This document shows, piece after piece, positions 43,726-52,467 of a stretch of DNA of 64,000 bases. How positions within the stretch are numbered: position 1 is the stretch's first letter; each line of letters opens with the position of its first letter. The notes beneath the pieces are model-generated. The model had not been told where the DNA came from. It ran no database searches and was given only the letters and a program-made list of their open reading frames with translations. The stretch spans positions 16,452 through 80,451 of the forward strand of contig CAZKVC010000012.1 in NCBI GenBank assembly GCA_964556115.1, given 5' to 3'. This DNA comes from Parvularcula sp964556115. Its GTDB lineage: Bacteria; Pseudomonadota; Alphaproteobacteria; Caulobacterales; Parvularculaceae. Made by a program: the position numbers and the translations under genes.

Positions 43726-44942
43726 CCTTCAACGTCGACGACATCCGCGCGCAGTTTCCGATCCTCTCCCGCGAGGTGCACGGCAAGCCGCTCTGCTATC
43801 TCGACAACGCCGCTTCGGTGCAGAAACCGCAAGCGGTGATAGATGCGCTGACAGCGGCGATGAGCGGTCAGTACGCAAACGTCCACCGCGGGCTTCACAC
43901 CCTCGCCAATGAGACCACCGCCGCCTTCGAAGGCGCGCGTGAGACCGTGAGGCGCTACCTCAACGCGGCATCGACGGACGAGATCATCTTCACCATGGGC
44001 GGCACCGATGCGGTGAACCTCGTGGCCAATGTCCTCGGGCAGGAGGAGATCGGCGAGGGCGACGAGATCATCCTGACCCGGATGGAGCATCACTCCAACA
44101 TCGTGCCGTGGCACTTCCTTCGGGAGCGCAAGGGCGCCGTTCTCAAATGGCTGGACGTGGACGAGGACGGCCAGATCGACCTCGGCCTTTACGAAACGCT
44201 GCTGACCGAGCGGACGAAAATCGTTGCCGTCACGCACCAGTCCAACGTTCTCGGCGCGGTCACTCCGGTCAAGGAGATGGCGCGGATGGCCCATATGCAC
44301 GGGGCGCTTCTTCTTGCGGATGGCTGCCAGAAGACCGTGCACGGACCCGTCGACGTTCAGGACCTCGGCGCCGATTTCTACGTCTTCACCGGGCACAAGA
44401 CCTATGGCCCAACGGGCATCGGCGTTCTTTACGGCAAGAAGTCCGTTCTCGACCGTCTTCCTCCTTACCGGGGCGGGGGCGAGATGATCGACATTGTCGA
44501 GGAGGACCGCGTCACCTACAACGTGCCGCCCCACCGCTTCGAAGCGGGCACGCCGCCGATCCTCGAGGCGATCGGCCTTGGCGCGGCGCTCGAATGGCTG
44601 ATGGCGCAGGATATCGAAGGGCTTCAGGCCCATGAGCGCGCGCTGACCGAACATGCGATGGAGGCGCTGCGCGCCAGCAATTTTATCGACCTCTATGGCG
44701 CCGCCCCCGACAAGGGCCCGGTCGTGGCCTTCAACCTCAAGGGTATCCACCCCCATGACGTCTCCACCATCGTCGATCGCCAGGGGGTCGCCGTCAGGGC
44801 CGGACACCATTGTTGCCAGCCGCTGATGAAGCGCCTTGGCACCTCCGCCACCGCCAGGGCGAGCTTTGCCGCCTACAACACCCACGATGATGTCGAGCGG
44901 CTGCTTGAAGCCTGCCGCAAGGCACACGATCTGTTGAGCTAG
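43722..44942 (+). CDS. sufS: Cysteine desulfurase SufS (class II)
   Basis: A 406-residue PLP enzyme. Lys226 (FTGHKTYGPTG) and Cys364 (RAGHHCCQPL) match the E. coli SufS positions exactly (Lys226, Cys364). A second Cys follows directly at 365. Such class II enzymes need a sulfur acceptor such as SufE or SufU; neither is encoded in the window. ATG overlapping the secreted-protein stop. Confidence 0.96.
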   Translation: MTFNVDDIRAQFPILSREVHGKPLCYLDNAASVQKPQAVIDALTAAMSGQYANVHRGLHTLANETTAAFEGARETVRRYLNAASTDEIIFTMGGTDAVNLVANVLGQEEIGEGDEIILTRMEHHSNIVPWHFLRERKGAVLKWLDVDEDGQIDLGLYETLLTERTKIVAVTHQSNVLGAVTPVKEMARMAHMHGALLLADGCQKTVHGPVDVQDLGADFYVFTGHKTYGPTGIGVLYGKKSVLDRLPPYRGGGEMIDIVEEDRVTYNVPPHRFEAGTPPILEAIGLGAALEWLMAQDIEGLQAHERALTEHAMEALRASNFIDLYGAAPDKGPVVAFNLKGIHPHDVSTIVDRQGVAVRAGHHCCQPLMKRLGTSATARASFAAYNTHDDVERLLEACRKAHDLLS

Positions 44943-44946
44943 AGCC

Positions 44947-45399
44947 ATGACCGATCAAACCGAACAGACCTTCGATCCCGAAACGGGCGGACGCGACATC
45001 ATCGACCTCGCGCCGGAGAGCGACGTTCCGCGCGCCAATCAGAGCGCGCCCAACAAGGCGGACCTCGACGAGGTCGGCTATGCGAACATGACCGAGAAGG
45101 TCATCGCGGCGCTCAAGACCGTTTACGATCCCGAGATACCGGTGGACATCTACGAGCTCGGCCTGATCTACAAGGTGGACTATGACCCCGGCGAGGAAGG
45201 GCAGGGCGGCAAGATCACCGTCGACATGACCCTCACCGCGCCGGGTTGCCCGGTTGCAGGCGAGATGCCCGGCTGGGTGGAGGACGCGATCGTCAAGGTG
45301 GACGGCGTCGACGAGGTGTCCGTCAACATGACCTTCGAGCCGCCCTGGTCGCCCGAACGCATGAGCGAAGAAGCGAAACTCGAACTGGGATGGATGTGA
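44947..45399 (+). CDS. sufT: SufT / DUF59 Fe-S maturation factor
   Basis: A 150-residue protein. A ~45-residue variable head precedes a DUF59 (MIP18-like) domain: VIAALKTVYDPEIPVDIYELGLIY, TLTAPGCPVAGEMPGWV and FEPPWSPERMSEEAKLELG. DUF59 proteins help insert clusters into target proteins. Starts four bases after sufS and overlaps the start of sufA. Confidence 0.93.
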   Translation: MTDQTEQTFDPETGGRDIIDLAPESDVPRANQSAPNKADLDEVGYANMTEKVIAALKTVYDPEIPVDIYELGLIYKVDYDPGEEGQGGKITVDMTLTAPGCPVAGEMPGWVEDAIVKVDGVDEVSVNMTFEPPWSPERMSEEAKLELGWM

Positions 45400-45767
45400 T
45401 GGCAAGACGACCGAGACCGCAGGCGATCACCCTGACCGACCGCGCCGCTGCGCGGATGCAGGCGATCATGGAGCGGGCTGACAACGACTTCATCGGCGTT
45501 CGTATCGGCGTGAAGAACGGCGGCTGCGCCGGTATGGAATACACCCTCGACTATGCCAGCGAGAAGGCGCCGCTGGACGAGATGGTCGAGGATCACGGCG
45601 TGACGATCCTCATCGACCCCAAGGCGATCCTCTTCCTCCTCGGGACCGAGGTGGACTACGTCACCGAGAAGCTTTCTTCGAAATTCGTCTTCAACAATCC
45701 CAACCAGACCGACGCCTGCGGCTGCGGGGAGAGTGTGACCATCATGCCCGCCAAGGAAGACGCCTGA
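45399..45767 (+). CDS. sufA: A-type Fe-S carrier SufA
   Basis: A 122-residue HesB/IscA-family carrier that takes clusters from SufBCD to apo-proteins. The three conserved cysteines are in KNGGCAGMEY and DACGCGES. Starts at ATG 45399 on the stop of sufT, and is the last gene of the operon; no strong terminator follows within 100 bp. Confidence 0.95.
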   Translation: MARRPRPQAITLTDRAAARMQAIMERADNDFIGVRIGVKNGGCAGMEYTLDYASEKAPLDEMVEDHGVTILIDPKAILFLLGTEVDYVTEKLSSKFVFNNPNQTDACGCGESVTIMPAKEDA

Positions 45768-46122
45768 GGCGGCTTGGCACGCTTCCGGCGCAAGAATGGT
45801 CGCGAGGGCGTGATGGTCCTTCCCGTACCGGCATCCTGCATCTCCTCTGCCTGAAGAGAAGTTTACACGATGAGGAAACGGTTAGGTCAGGCGGCTATGA
45901 GGTGCGCCGCGAATAGATGAAGGCCAGTCGATCCGCGGTGTGAAGACGAATGTTGCGTGATCTGCTAACGGATCATGGTCGGCCTGAACGTAACGACATC
46001 CCAGCACTCACTTGATCGGGAAGACGTACAAGGAACGAAACGCTCCCTCGATTGGTCCGTTTGGTACATGCCAAGCTGCTGAAAGAATAAAATTTTAGCC
46101 GCGCAATCGAAGGAGATTACCG
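45768..46122. other. 355-bp intergenic region between sufA and the PRC-barrel-like gene
   Basis: No supported gene. The last ~60 bases are AT-rich and hold a TAAAAT box (46088-46093) that could be a -10 element for the downstream gene, whose ribosome site GAAGGAGA lies just before its ATG. A GGAAC at 46032 with CGTT at 46058 recalls an EcfG promoter but the spacer is too long. A long untranslated leader or a small RNA is possible. Confidence 0.5.
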
Positions 46123-46785
46123 ATGAGAACTTTGCTTCTTTCCGCTACCGCTGTTGCTATCGCCGCCGGCGCGCCTGCTTTCGCCGATCACCACAAAGGC
46201 AAGATGGCGAAGGGCGACCATGCACTGATCGAGCGTGAGGGTGATCAGATCAAGCTGAGTGACCGCGCGATCAGCGGCAACGAACTGCTGAATGCCGATC
46301 TCGTCGATGCGCTTCAACCCATCGGCAGCGTCAACGACGTCATCCTGAACGATGAGGGCAAGATCGCTTTCATCGGCTATGAGACGAGCCGCTTCCGTGA
46401 CCTTTCGGGCGAAGGCTATCTTCAGGCCGGCGACATGAAACTGTCCCCGGACAGCGGTTTCGAAATCGACGTTTCGATCAACAATATCGACGCCGAACGT
46501 CCGCAGAAGACCATGCGTCTCGACGAGCAGGAGCAGGAAACGCAAATGCTCTCCAACATCCTGCGCGACGAGATTCAGACCGAGAGCGGCATCTATGACG
46601 TCCGTGACGTCGTCTTCTCGCCCGAAGGCCAAGCAGAGTACATTATTGCGTCGAAATCGTCCGGCGGCTTCCTGACCGAAGGTGAGACCTTTGCCGTTCC
46701 GTTCGGCGAGCTGACCTACAGCGATGGCGCCTGGCGCTCGGCCAGCCCTGAGATGGAAGTCATGATCGTCGCGTTCTCCCAGTAA
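46123..46785 (+). CDS. Secreted PRC-barrel-like protein
   Basis: A 220-residue periplasmic protein. Signal peptide ends at about residue 21 (APAFA). The mature protein begins with a His/Lys-rich stretch (DHHKGKMAKGDH) and then holds what looks like two PRC-barrel-type units (~45-95 and ~150-205: VDALQPIGSVNDVILNDEG and DVRDVVFSPEGQAEYII). Such barrels bind other proteins or RNA or stabilise photosynthetic complexes; the role here is unknown. Strong ribosome site. A clear terminator follows, so it is a single-gene unit that may be well expressed. Confidence 0.78.
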   Translation: MRTLLLSATAVAIAAGAPAFADHHKGKMAKGDHALIEREGDQIKLSDRAISGNELLNADLVDALQPIGSVNDVILNDEGKIAFIGYETSRFRDLSGEGYLQAGDMKLSPDSGFEIDVSINNIDAERPQKTMRLDEQEQETQMLSNILRDEIQTESGIYDVRDVVFSPEGQAEYIIASKSSGGFLTEGETFAVPFGELTYSDGAWRSASPEMEVMIVAFSQ

Positions 46786-46814
46786 GACCGGCCAGACGAG
46801 CTGACTGAACCCTT

Positions 46815-46845
46815 AGCCCCGGTGGCCCACCCGCCGGGGCTTTTG
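46815..46845 (+). terminator. Intrinsic terminator after the PRC-barrel-like gene
   Basis: AGCCCCGG (46815-46822) pairs with CCGGGGCT (46834-46841) around an 11-base loop and is followed by TTTT. It lies between two converging genes. Confidence 0.85.
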
Positions 46846-46863
46846 GCTGTCCGCGTGCCGCGC

Positions 46864-47268
46864 TTACCGCGCGAACCAGACCCTTTTGATCTTTCCGTCC
46901 CCGGTCTCGTAGATCGCGACGACGCCCATGGCCGGCTCCTCGCTGTCGCCGACGAAGCACTCTTCCTGATCGAAAACGAAAGCGCCTTGCACGAGGCGGT
47001 TCGTCACCTCGCAGCGGATGCGCGTCTCCTCCGGCCGGGCGAAGAGCCTGCCGTAGTTCTCCCTGAAAGCTGCGATCCCCCTCGTCGAAGGCTTCGATCC
47101 ATCGGGCAGGTTATAGACCTCGACATCTTCGGCGTAGAAAGCCGCGAAGGCCTCGATGTCCTGGGCGTTGTAGGCTTCGAGCTGGCCCTGCGCCAAGGCT
47201 TCGGGGCCGGGCGGCGCTTCTTGCGCGGCGGACAGGAGCAGGGTCAGGCTCAAGATGGCAGGCAGCAT
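46864..47268 (-). CDS. Secreted SnoaL/NTF2-like protein
   Basis: A 134-residue protein. A signal sequence (~1-16) precedes an NTF2-like cone fold: ALAQGQLEAYNAQDIEAFAAFYAEDVEVYNL at the start (helix-strand of the pocket) and FVFDQEECFVG and AIYETGDGKIKRVWF later. These folds serve as small binding proteins or isomerases. Substrate unknown. Divergent from alaS. Confidence 0.82.
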   Translation of the reverse strand: MLPAILSLTLLLSAAQEAPPGPEALAQGQLEAYNAQDIEAFAAFYAEDVEVYNLPDGSKPSTRGIAAFRENYGRLFARPEETRIRCEVTNRLVQGAFVFDQEECFVGDSEEPAMGVVAIYETGDGKIKRVWFAR

Positions 47269-47383
47269 GGAAGGGCTCCGTTTGCGTCAAGATGAGAACG
47301 TGTCATCAACCGCGGCCCTTCGCAATGCGGGCCTTCTTGTGCATGATTGCACCGCGACCAAAGCGCGCCTAACTGCGGGCGCT

Positions 47384-50023
47384 ATGAGCGCTTCCGTCAA
47401 TGATATCCGCCGCACGTTTCTCGACTTCTTCGCCGCGCGCAGCCACGAGGTGATCCCCTCGGCGCCGCTCCTGCCGCAATCGGACCCGACGCTTCTGTTC
47501 GTCAACGCGGGCATGGTGCCGTTCAAGAACATCTTCACCGGCAAGGAGACCCCGCCTGCGCCGTGCGCCACAAGCGCGCAGAAATGCGTGCGCGCCGGGG
47601 GCAAGCACAACGATCTCGACAATGTGGGGTATACGGCGCGCCACCATACCTTCTTCGAGATGCTCGGCAATTTCTCCTTCGGCGATTATTTCAAGGAAGA
47701 GGCGATCGAGGCGGCCTGGTCGCTGGTCACCCGCGAGTTCGGCATCGACCCCACCCGGCTTCTCGTCACCACCTACCACACCGACGAGGAGGCGGCGGCC
47801 TTGTGGAAGAAGATCGCCGGGCTTCCCGACGACCGGATCATCCGTATCGCGACAAATGACAATTTCTGGTCGATGGGCGACACCGGGCCATGCGGCCCTT
47901 GCTCGGAAATCTTCTACGATCACGGCGAAGACGTCCCGGGCGGCCCGCCCGGATCGCCTGACGAGGACGGCGACAGGTTCATCGAGATCTGGAACCTCGT
48001 CTTCATGCAATACGACCAGCAGAAGGATGGCTCGCGGAAGGAGCTGCCCAAGCCGTCGATCGACACCGGCATGGGGCTGGAACGCATGGCGGCGGTGCTG
48101 CAAGGGGTCCATTCGAACTATGAAACCGATCTCTTCAGCGCGCTGATTGACCAGTCCGTAGAGCTGACGGGACGCAGGGCCGATGGCGAGGACCTCGCCG
48201 CGCACCGGGTCATCGCCGACCACCTGCGCTCTTCGTCTTTCCTCATCGCCGACGGCGTCACCCCGTCCAACGAAGGGCGCGGATATGTCCTGAGACGGAT
48301 CATGCGCCGGGCCATGCGCTATGCATCGACCCTGGGGACGAGCGAGCCGCTTCTTCACCGCATGGTGCCGACGCTGGTATCCGAAATGGGCGCCGCCTAT
48401 CCCGAGCTTGGCCGTGCACAGGCGCTGATCTCCGACACGCTGCGTCTCGAAGAGGAAAAGTTCGCAGGCCTTCTCAGCCGCGGGCTGAAGCTTCTTTCCG
48501 AAGAGACCGATCAGCTCTCCGAGGGCGGAACGCTTTCCGGCGAAGCCGCTTTCAGGCTTTACGACACCTACGGTTTTCCCGTCGATCTGACCGAAGATGC
48601 CCTGCGCCGCGAAGGTTACGGCCTCGACCTCGAGGGCTTCGATGCCGCCATGAAGGCGCAGAAGGAGCGGGCGCGCGCCGCTTCCCAGTTCGGCGGCGAT
48701 GCGGGCGATGACAAGGTCTGGTACGACATCGCGGACGAGGCCGGCCCCACCGAATTCATCGGCTACGCACATCTTTCTGCATCCGGACAGATTCAGGCGT
48801 TGGTCAAGGACGGCGAACGCTTGGATGAGGCCAACGAGGGCGACGAGGTGCTGGTCGTCACGAACCAGACGCCTTTCTACGGCGAAAGTGGCGGGCAGAC
48901 CGGCGATGCCGGACGCGCAACGACAGAAGGCGGCGCCGAACTCGTCATCGGCGACACCAAGAAGAAGAACGGCCTTCATGTCCACAGCGCACGGATCGAG
49001 AAGGGCAGGCTTCAGGACGGCGAGGAGCTGCGCCTGTCGGTCGATGAAGAACGCCGGGAAGCGATCAAGGCGAACCACTCGGCGACCCACCTTGTGCACG
49101 CGGCCTTGCGTCATGTTCTCGGCGAGCATGTCACCCAGAAGGGCAGCTTTGTCGGGCCTGACCGCCTGCGTTTCGACTTCAGCCATCACCAGGCGCTCAC
49201 CCGCGACGAGATCGACCGGATTGAGGAAGAGGTGAACGCGGTCATCCGGCAGAACGATCAGGGCACGATCAAGCTCATGCCCTATGACCAGGCGATCGAG
49301 GAGGGCGCCATGGCCCTCTTCGGGGAGAAATACGACGACGAGGTCCGGGTCTTGAGCCTCGGGCGTGCCCTGTCCGGCGACGGCGCCTATTCGGTGGAGC
49401 TTTGCGGCGGCACCCATGTGAGCCGCTCGGGCGACATTGCGCTCTTCGTCATCGTCTCCGAAGGCGCTGTCGCATCGGGCATCCGCCGGATCGAAGCCTT
49501 CACGGGCGAGGCTGCGCGGCGTCACCTCAAGACCCAGGCCGGAGCGGCCGCCGACGCGGCTGCGTCCCTGAAAACGAGTACGGACGAACTTGGGTCCCGC
49601 ATCGCCGCTCTTCAGGAAGAGAAGAAGAAACTCGAGAAGGACCTAGTGGCCGCCCGCAAGAAGGCCGCGACTGGCGGGGGCGGGGCGAAAGCCGAGGAGA
49701 TCGGCGGGATCGCCTTTACCGGCGCCGTTCTCGAGGATATTCCGGCCAAGGAGCTTCGCGGCATGATCGCCGATGCTCTCAAGAAATCGGACAAGGCGGT
49801 CGCCGCTTTCGTCGCGGTCAATGACGGCAAGGCCTCTGCCTCGGTCGGTGTCTCACAGTCCCTGACCGGCGATCATCCGGCCCCTGAGCTCGTCAAGTTG
49901 ATGGTCGAGGCCCTCGGCGGCAAGGGCGGCGGCGGCAAGCCCGACCTCGCCCATGGCGGGGGCCCTGACGGCTCGAAAGGTCAGGGGGCCCTGAAAGCCG
50001 TAGCGGACCGCCTGCGCGGCTGA
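47384..50023 (+). CDS. alaS: Alanyl-tRNA synthetase
   Basis: An 879-residue class II synthetase (E. coli 876). The catalytic domain holds FFEMLGNFSFGDYFKEEAI and GMGLERMAAVLQG; the editing domain has the zinc-binding NHSATHLVH (HxxxH) and CGGTHV motifs; a C-terminal coiled-coil and C-Ala domain with GGKGGGGKPDLAHGGG completes it. It charges tRNA-Ala by reading the G3-U70 pair seen in the tRNA at 19.2 kb. ATG at 47384 chosen by alignment with the family start; the earlier in-frame region is not conserved. Confidence 0.98.
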   Translation: MSASVNDIRRTFLDFFAARSHEVIPSAPLLPQSDPTLLFVNAGMVPFKNIFTGKETPPAPCATSAQKCVRAGGKHNDLDNVGYTARHHTFFEMLGNFSFGDYFKEEAIEAAWSLVTREFGIDPTRLLVTTYHTDEEAAALWKKIAGLPDDRIIRIATNDNFWSMGDTGPCGPCSEIFYDHGEDVPGGPPGSPDEDGDRFIEIWNLVFMQYDQQKDGSRKELPKPSIDTGMGLERMAAVLQGVHSNYETDLFSALIDQSVELTGRRADGEDLAAHRVIADHLRSSSFLIADGVTPSNEGRGYVLRRIMRRAMRYASTLGTSEPLLHRMVPTLVSEMGAAYPELGRAQALISDTLRLEEEKFAGLLSRGLKLLSEETDQLSEGGTLSGEAAFRLYDTYGFPVDLTEDALRREGYGLDLEGFDAAMKAQKERARAASQFGGDAGDDKVWYDIADEAGPTEFIGYAHLSASGQIQALVKDGERLDEANEGDEVLVVTNQTPFYGESGGQTGDAGRATTEGGAELVIGDTKKKNGLHVHSARIEKGRLQDGEELRLSVDEERREAIKANHSATHLVHAALRHVLGEHVTQKGSFVGPDRLRFDFSHHQALTRDEIDRIEEEVNAVIRQNDQGTIKLMPYDQAIEEGAMALFGEKYDDEVRVLSLGRALSGDGAYSVELCGGTHVSRSGDIALFVIVSEGAVASGIRRIEAFTGEAARRHLKTQAGAAADAAASLKTSTDELGSRIAALQEEKKKLEKDLVAARKKAATGGGGAKAEEIGGIAFTGAVLEDIPAKELRGMIADALKKSDKAVAAFVAVNDGKASASVGVSQSLTGDHPAPELVKLMVEALGGKGGGGKPDLAHGGGPDGSKGQGALKAVADRLRG

Positions 50024-50030
50024 AGGCGCC

Positions 50031-51314
50031 CTATGGCGTGAGGGCATTCTCGAGGAAGAACGCACCTGCGCGCCTTCCGATCTCGGCCTGTTCGGTGGCG
50101 GTAAACGAGACGTGCCCGGTTGAGTTTTCCTTGAGGAACAGCTCGACCGGGGCTCCCGCCTGCCGGTAGGCATCCTCCAGCGCGCAGCCGCCGAAAAGGA
50201 CGATGCCCGTGAACTGGTTGCCTTCCTCGCCTTCGAAGCAGGGAATGACCGGGTCCTGATCGTCATGCGCCGCGAAAAGCGGTGCGGAGTTCGCATCGAC
50301 ATAGGCGATATCGAGGGTGCCGCCCGAATAGGAGAAGGCGCCCTGCACCCCGGAGCTGACAGTGGCGAAATTGTCGCTCGACCGCCCGGCGATGCCGCCG
50401 GTAGCGACGAGATAATCCTTGACGGGACCCGGCTCGACCTCATCGACCTCTGCCGTCGCGAGGGATACGGCCGAGATGCCGCCTGCTGACGAGCCGCCGA
50501 CGATGATGGCGTCGGGATCGACCCCGTAGGCATTTGCCCCCAGACCATCCTCCCGGAAGAAGCGAACCGCGGCAGCCATGTCCTGGAGCGCGTCGATCGC
50601 TGCGAAGATCAGCTCGTTGGGCGTGGGCGGGGTGCCCGGAAGAATGCGGTAGTCGATCGACGCCGTCACATAGCCCCGGCGCGCGAAACTGACCGCCCGT
50701 TCCTGCTCGTCCAGCCTGTCGCCGTCAATGAAGCCGCCTGGAAACCCCAGGATGATCACTGGGCGGCGCGTTTCCACGTCGCCCTGCGGCACGTAGATCG
50801 TCATGAACAGCTCCTGGCTGACGCCAAGGCTGTTCTCCGCTTCGCCGAACTTCACGTCGTCGAAGATGTCGACGAACTCGAAGACGCCGTCGCGGTAACG
50901 CAGTTCGTCCGGGCCCGTACTGTCGGTAACATCGACGCGGATGTCCTGGACCCGGCGTCCGCCAGCGCTGCTGATCGCTTCGACCCTGATGTCATAGACA
51001 CTGTCGCGGTTCCCGTCCGCCGGGATCTCGAAATCAGGCGGGTAGACGAAGACAAGATCGCCGGTTACCGGGTCAAGGGCGAAAGCGTCACCATCGAGCC
51101 CGCCGTCCAACGCGAAGCGAAGCTCTCCGCCGTCCCGGGCGACGAAATCAAGCTGCCCGACCGTACTGGTGTTCTCCGGAACAGCTATTGTCGAAGGTCC
51201 GAGATAGGACGGCGGCGTATTGCGGTGCTCGTCTTGCGTGGTGCCGCCCCCGCTGCATGAGGTGAGGAGCAGCACTGCTGTCGCGAACGCCAGTGCCGTT
51301 TTGGAATGAATCAT
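50031..51314 (-). CDS. Lipoprotein with cadherin-like domain and carboxylesterase-type hydrolase domain
   Basis: A 427-residue predicted outer-envelope lipoprotein. Cys20 follows a hydrophobic run in a LLTSC lipobox. Residues ~40-135 look like a cadherin-like repeat (IAVPENTSTVGQLDFVA, DAFALDPVTGDLVF, YDIRVEAIS). Residues ~150-425 are a carboxylesterase/alpha-beta hydrolase: LFMTIYVPQGD, oxyanion GFPGGF, nucleophile elbow GGSSAGG and a HVSF late His. The pairing suggests a cell-surface esterase tethered by an adhesive Ig-like module. ATG at 51314 gives the best lipoprotein signal; a longer start at 51344 is possible. Substrate unknown. Confidence 0.8.
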   Translation of the reverse strand: MIHSKTALAFATAVLLLTSCSGGGTTQDEHRNTPPSYLGPSTIAVPENTSTVGQLDFVARDGGELRFALDGGLDGDAFALDPVTGDLVFVYPPDFEIPADGNRDSVYDIRVEAISSAGGRRVQDIRVDVTDSTGPDELRYRDGVFEFVDIFDDVKFGEAENSLGVSQELFMTIYVPQGDVETRRPVIILGFPGGFIDGDRLDEQERAVSFARRGYVTASIDYRILPGTPPTPNELIFAAIDALQDMAAAVRFFREDGLGANAYGVDPDAIIVGGSSAGGISAVSLATAEVDEVEPGPVKDYLVATGGIAGRSSDNFATVSSGVQGAFSYSGGTLDIAYVDANSAPLFAAHDDQDPVIPCFEGEEGNQFTGIVLFGGCALEDAYRQAGAPVELFLKENSTGHVSFTATEQAEIGRRAGAFFLENALTP

Positions 51315-51512
51315 GTCGCCGACCCCAGATCCCTCAATATTCATTCGGTTACCGTCGATATTAGCGGACTAACTTTCAGGCAGCTAATCAACGTCGATGA
51401 GCAGTGCCGGCCGGAACGAGCTGCGGGAGTTGTCTCTTTCGCGCTCCGGCCAAGATCGTTGGCTTGTGACAGGACATGCCGCGCGTAAGCGGGGAGGCCG
51501 GGGCAGTTTGGT

Positions 51513-52457
51513 ATGGTGAGGGAAACGGAACGACGGCATTCCGCTGGCTTTCTGGTTGCGGCATTCGGTCTCGCTGCGGCGGCGCTGGCGCTCCCGGCGC
51601 TTTCCATGCCGCGAGAAGGTGTGCTCCTCCTGATCGGCGCCGTCCTTCTCTTCGGATTGCCGCACGGCGCCATGGACCTGATGATTTCCAAAGATGCCGG
51701 GCTGTGGAGCGACCGCGGCGGGTTCGTGCGCTTCCACTTGGTCTATCTGGGGCTCGCGGCATCGACGGTCGCAGCCTTCATCGCACTGCCTGCCTTGGCG
51801 CTCGGCGCCTTTCTCCTGATATCGCTCTGGCATTTCGCCGAAGACTGGCCCTGCCTGCCGAGGCCCCTGCGGCTTGGCGCGGCCAGTGTCATCATCCTCG
51901 GCCCGACCATCAGCCACCCGCAGGAAGTCGCGCGCATTTTCGAGACGGTTTCGGGCCTTTCGGTCAGCCTGCCCGGGGCACTGCCCGGCCTGCCCGTGGC
52001 GGCGGCATTCGTCGTCATCGGCGGCTCGCTCCTCCTTGCGCTGCGGTACGACCGGAGGGCAGGGCTGGAGATCGCAGCGGTGGCCGCGCTCTCGGTCCTG
52101 CTGCCGCCGCTTCTTTTCTTCGCGGCCTATTTCACCCTGCTTCACAGCCCCCGCCACCTGCTGCGCCACCGCGAGCTGGTGGACGGCCCGGGCGGGCGGG
52201 TCGTGGTCGGCATCTACACGGCACTCGCGATGGGCGTGGTGATCGCGCTTGCCTTTTTCCTGCCCGGGGAGATCGTGACGTCCTGGAACGGGGCGGGGAT
52301 CCGCGCGCTCTTCGTCGGCCTCGCGGCCCTGACCCTGCCGCATATGCTGCTTCTCGAATACGCCAGCCGCCGGGAGAGGACGCGGAGCAGGCCCAAGAGC
52401 CCCTCTCAGCCGATTGCGAAGGGGAAAGGGGTTGGCCAGCGCGGGTGCTCTGGCTAA
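51513..52457 (+). CDS. blh: Brp/Blh-family beta-carotene 15,15'-dioxygenase
   Basis: A 314-residue integral membrane protein with ~8 helices that cleaves beta-carotene to two retinal molecules. The iron-binding histidine motifs are all present: GLPHGAMDLM, LWHFAEDW, LLHSPRHLLRH and LTLPHMLLLEY. Retinal is normally made for a rhodopsin, but no rhodopsin or carotenoid gene (crtE/B/I/Y) is in the window. The last ~35 residues are a basic low-complexity tail not seen in the family core. It ends ten bases before the hydroxyisobutyryl-CoA hydrolase gene, which may be a chance of position. Confidence 0.88.
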   Translation: MVRETERRHSAGFLVAAFGLAAAALALPALSMPREGVLLLIGAVLLFGLPHGAMDLMISKDAGLWSDRGGFVRFHLVYLGLAASTVAAFIALPALALGAFLLISLWHFAEDWPCLPRPLRLGAASVIILGPTISHPQEVARIFETVSGLSVSLPGALPGLPVAAAFVVIGGSLLLALRYDRRAGLEIAAVAALSVLLPPLLFFAAYFTLLHSPRHLLRHRELVDGPGGRVVVGIYTALAMGVVIALAFFLPGEIVTSWNGAGIRALFVGLAALTLPHMLLLEYASRRERTRSRPKSPSQPIAKGKGVGQRGCSG

Positions 52458-52467
52458 CCCCTCCTGC

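Noticed and set aside
46032..46061. EcfG-like promoter GGAAC ... CGTT before the PRC-barrel-like gene
   Set aside because: The spacer is 21 bases; functional EcfG promoters have 16-17.
47369..49525. 718-codon antisense frame over alaS
   Set aside because: Shadow of alaS, whose motifs and length are complete.
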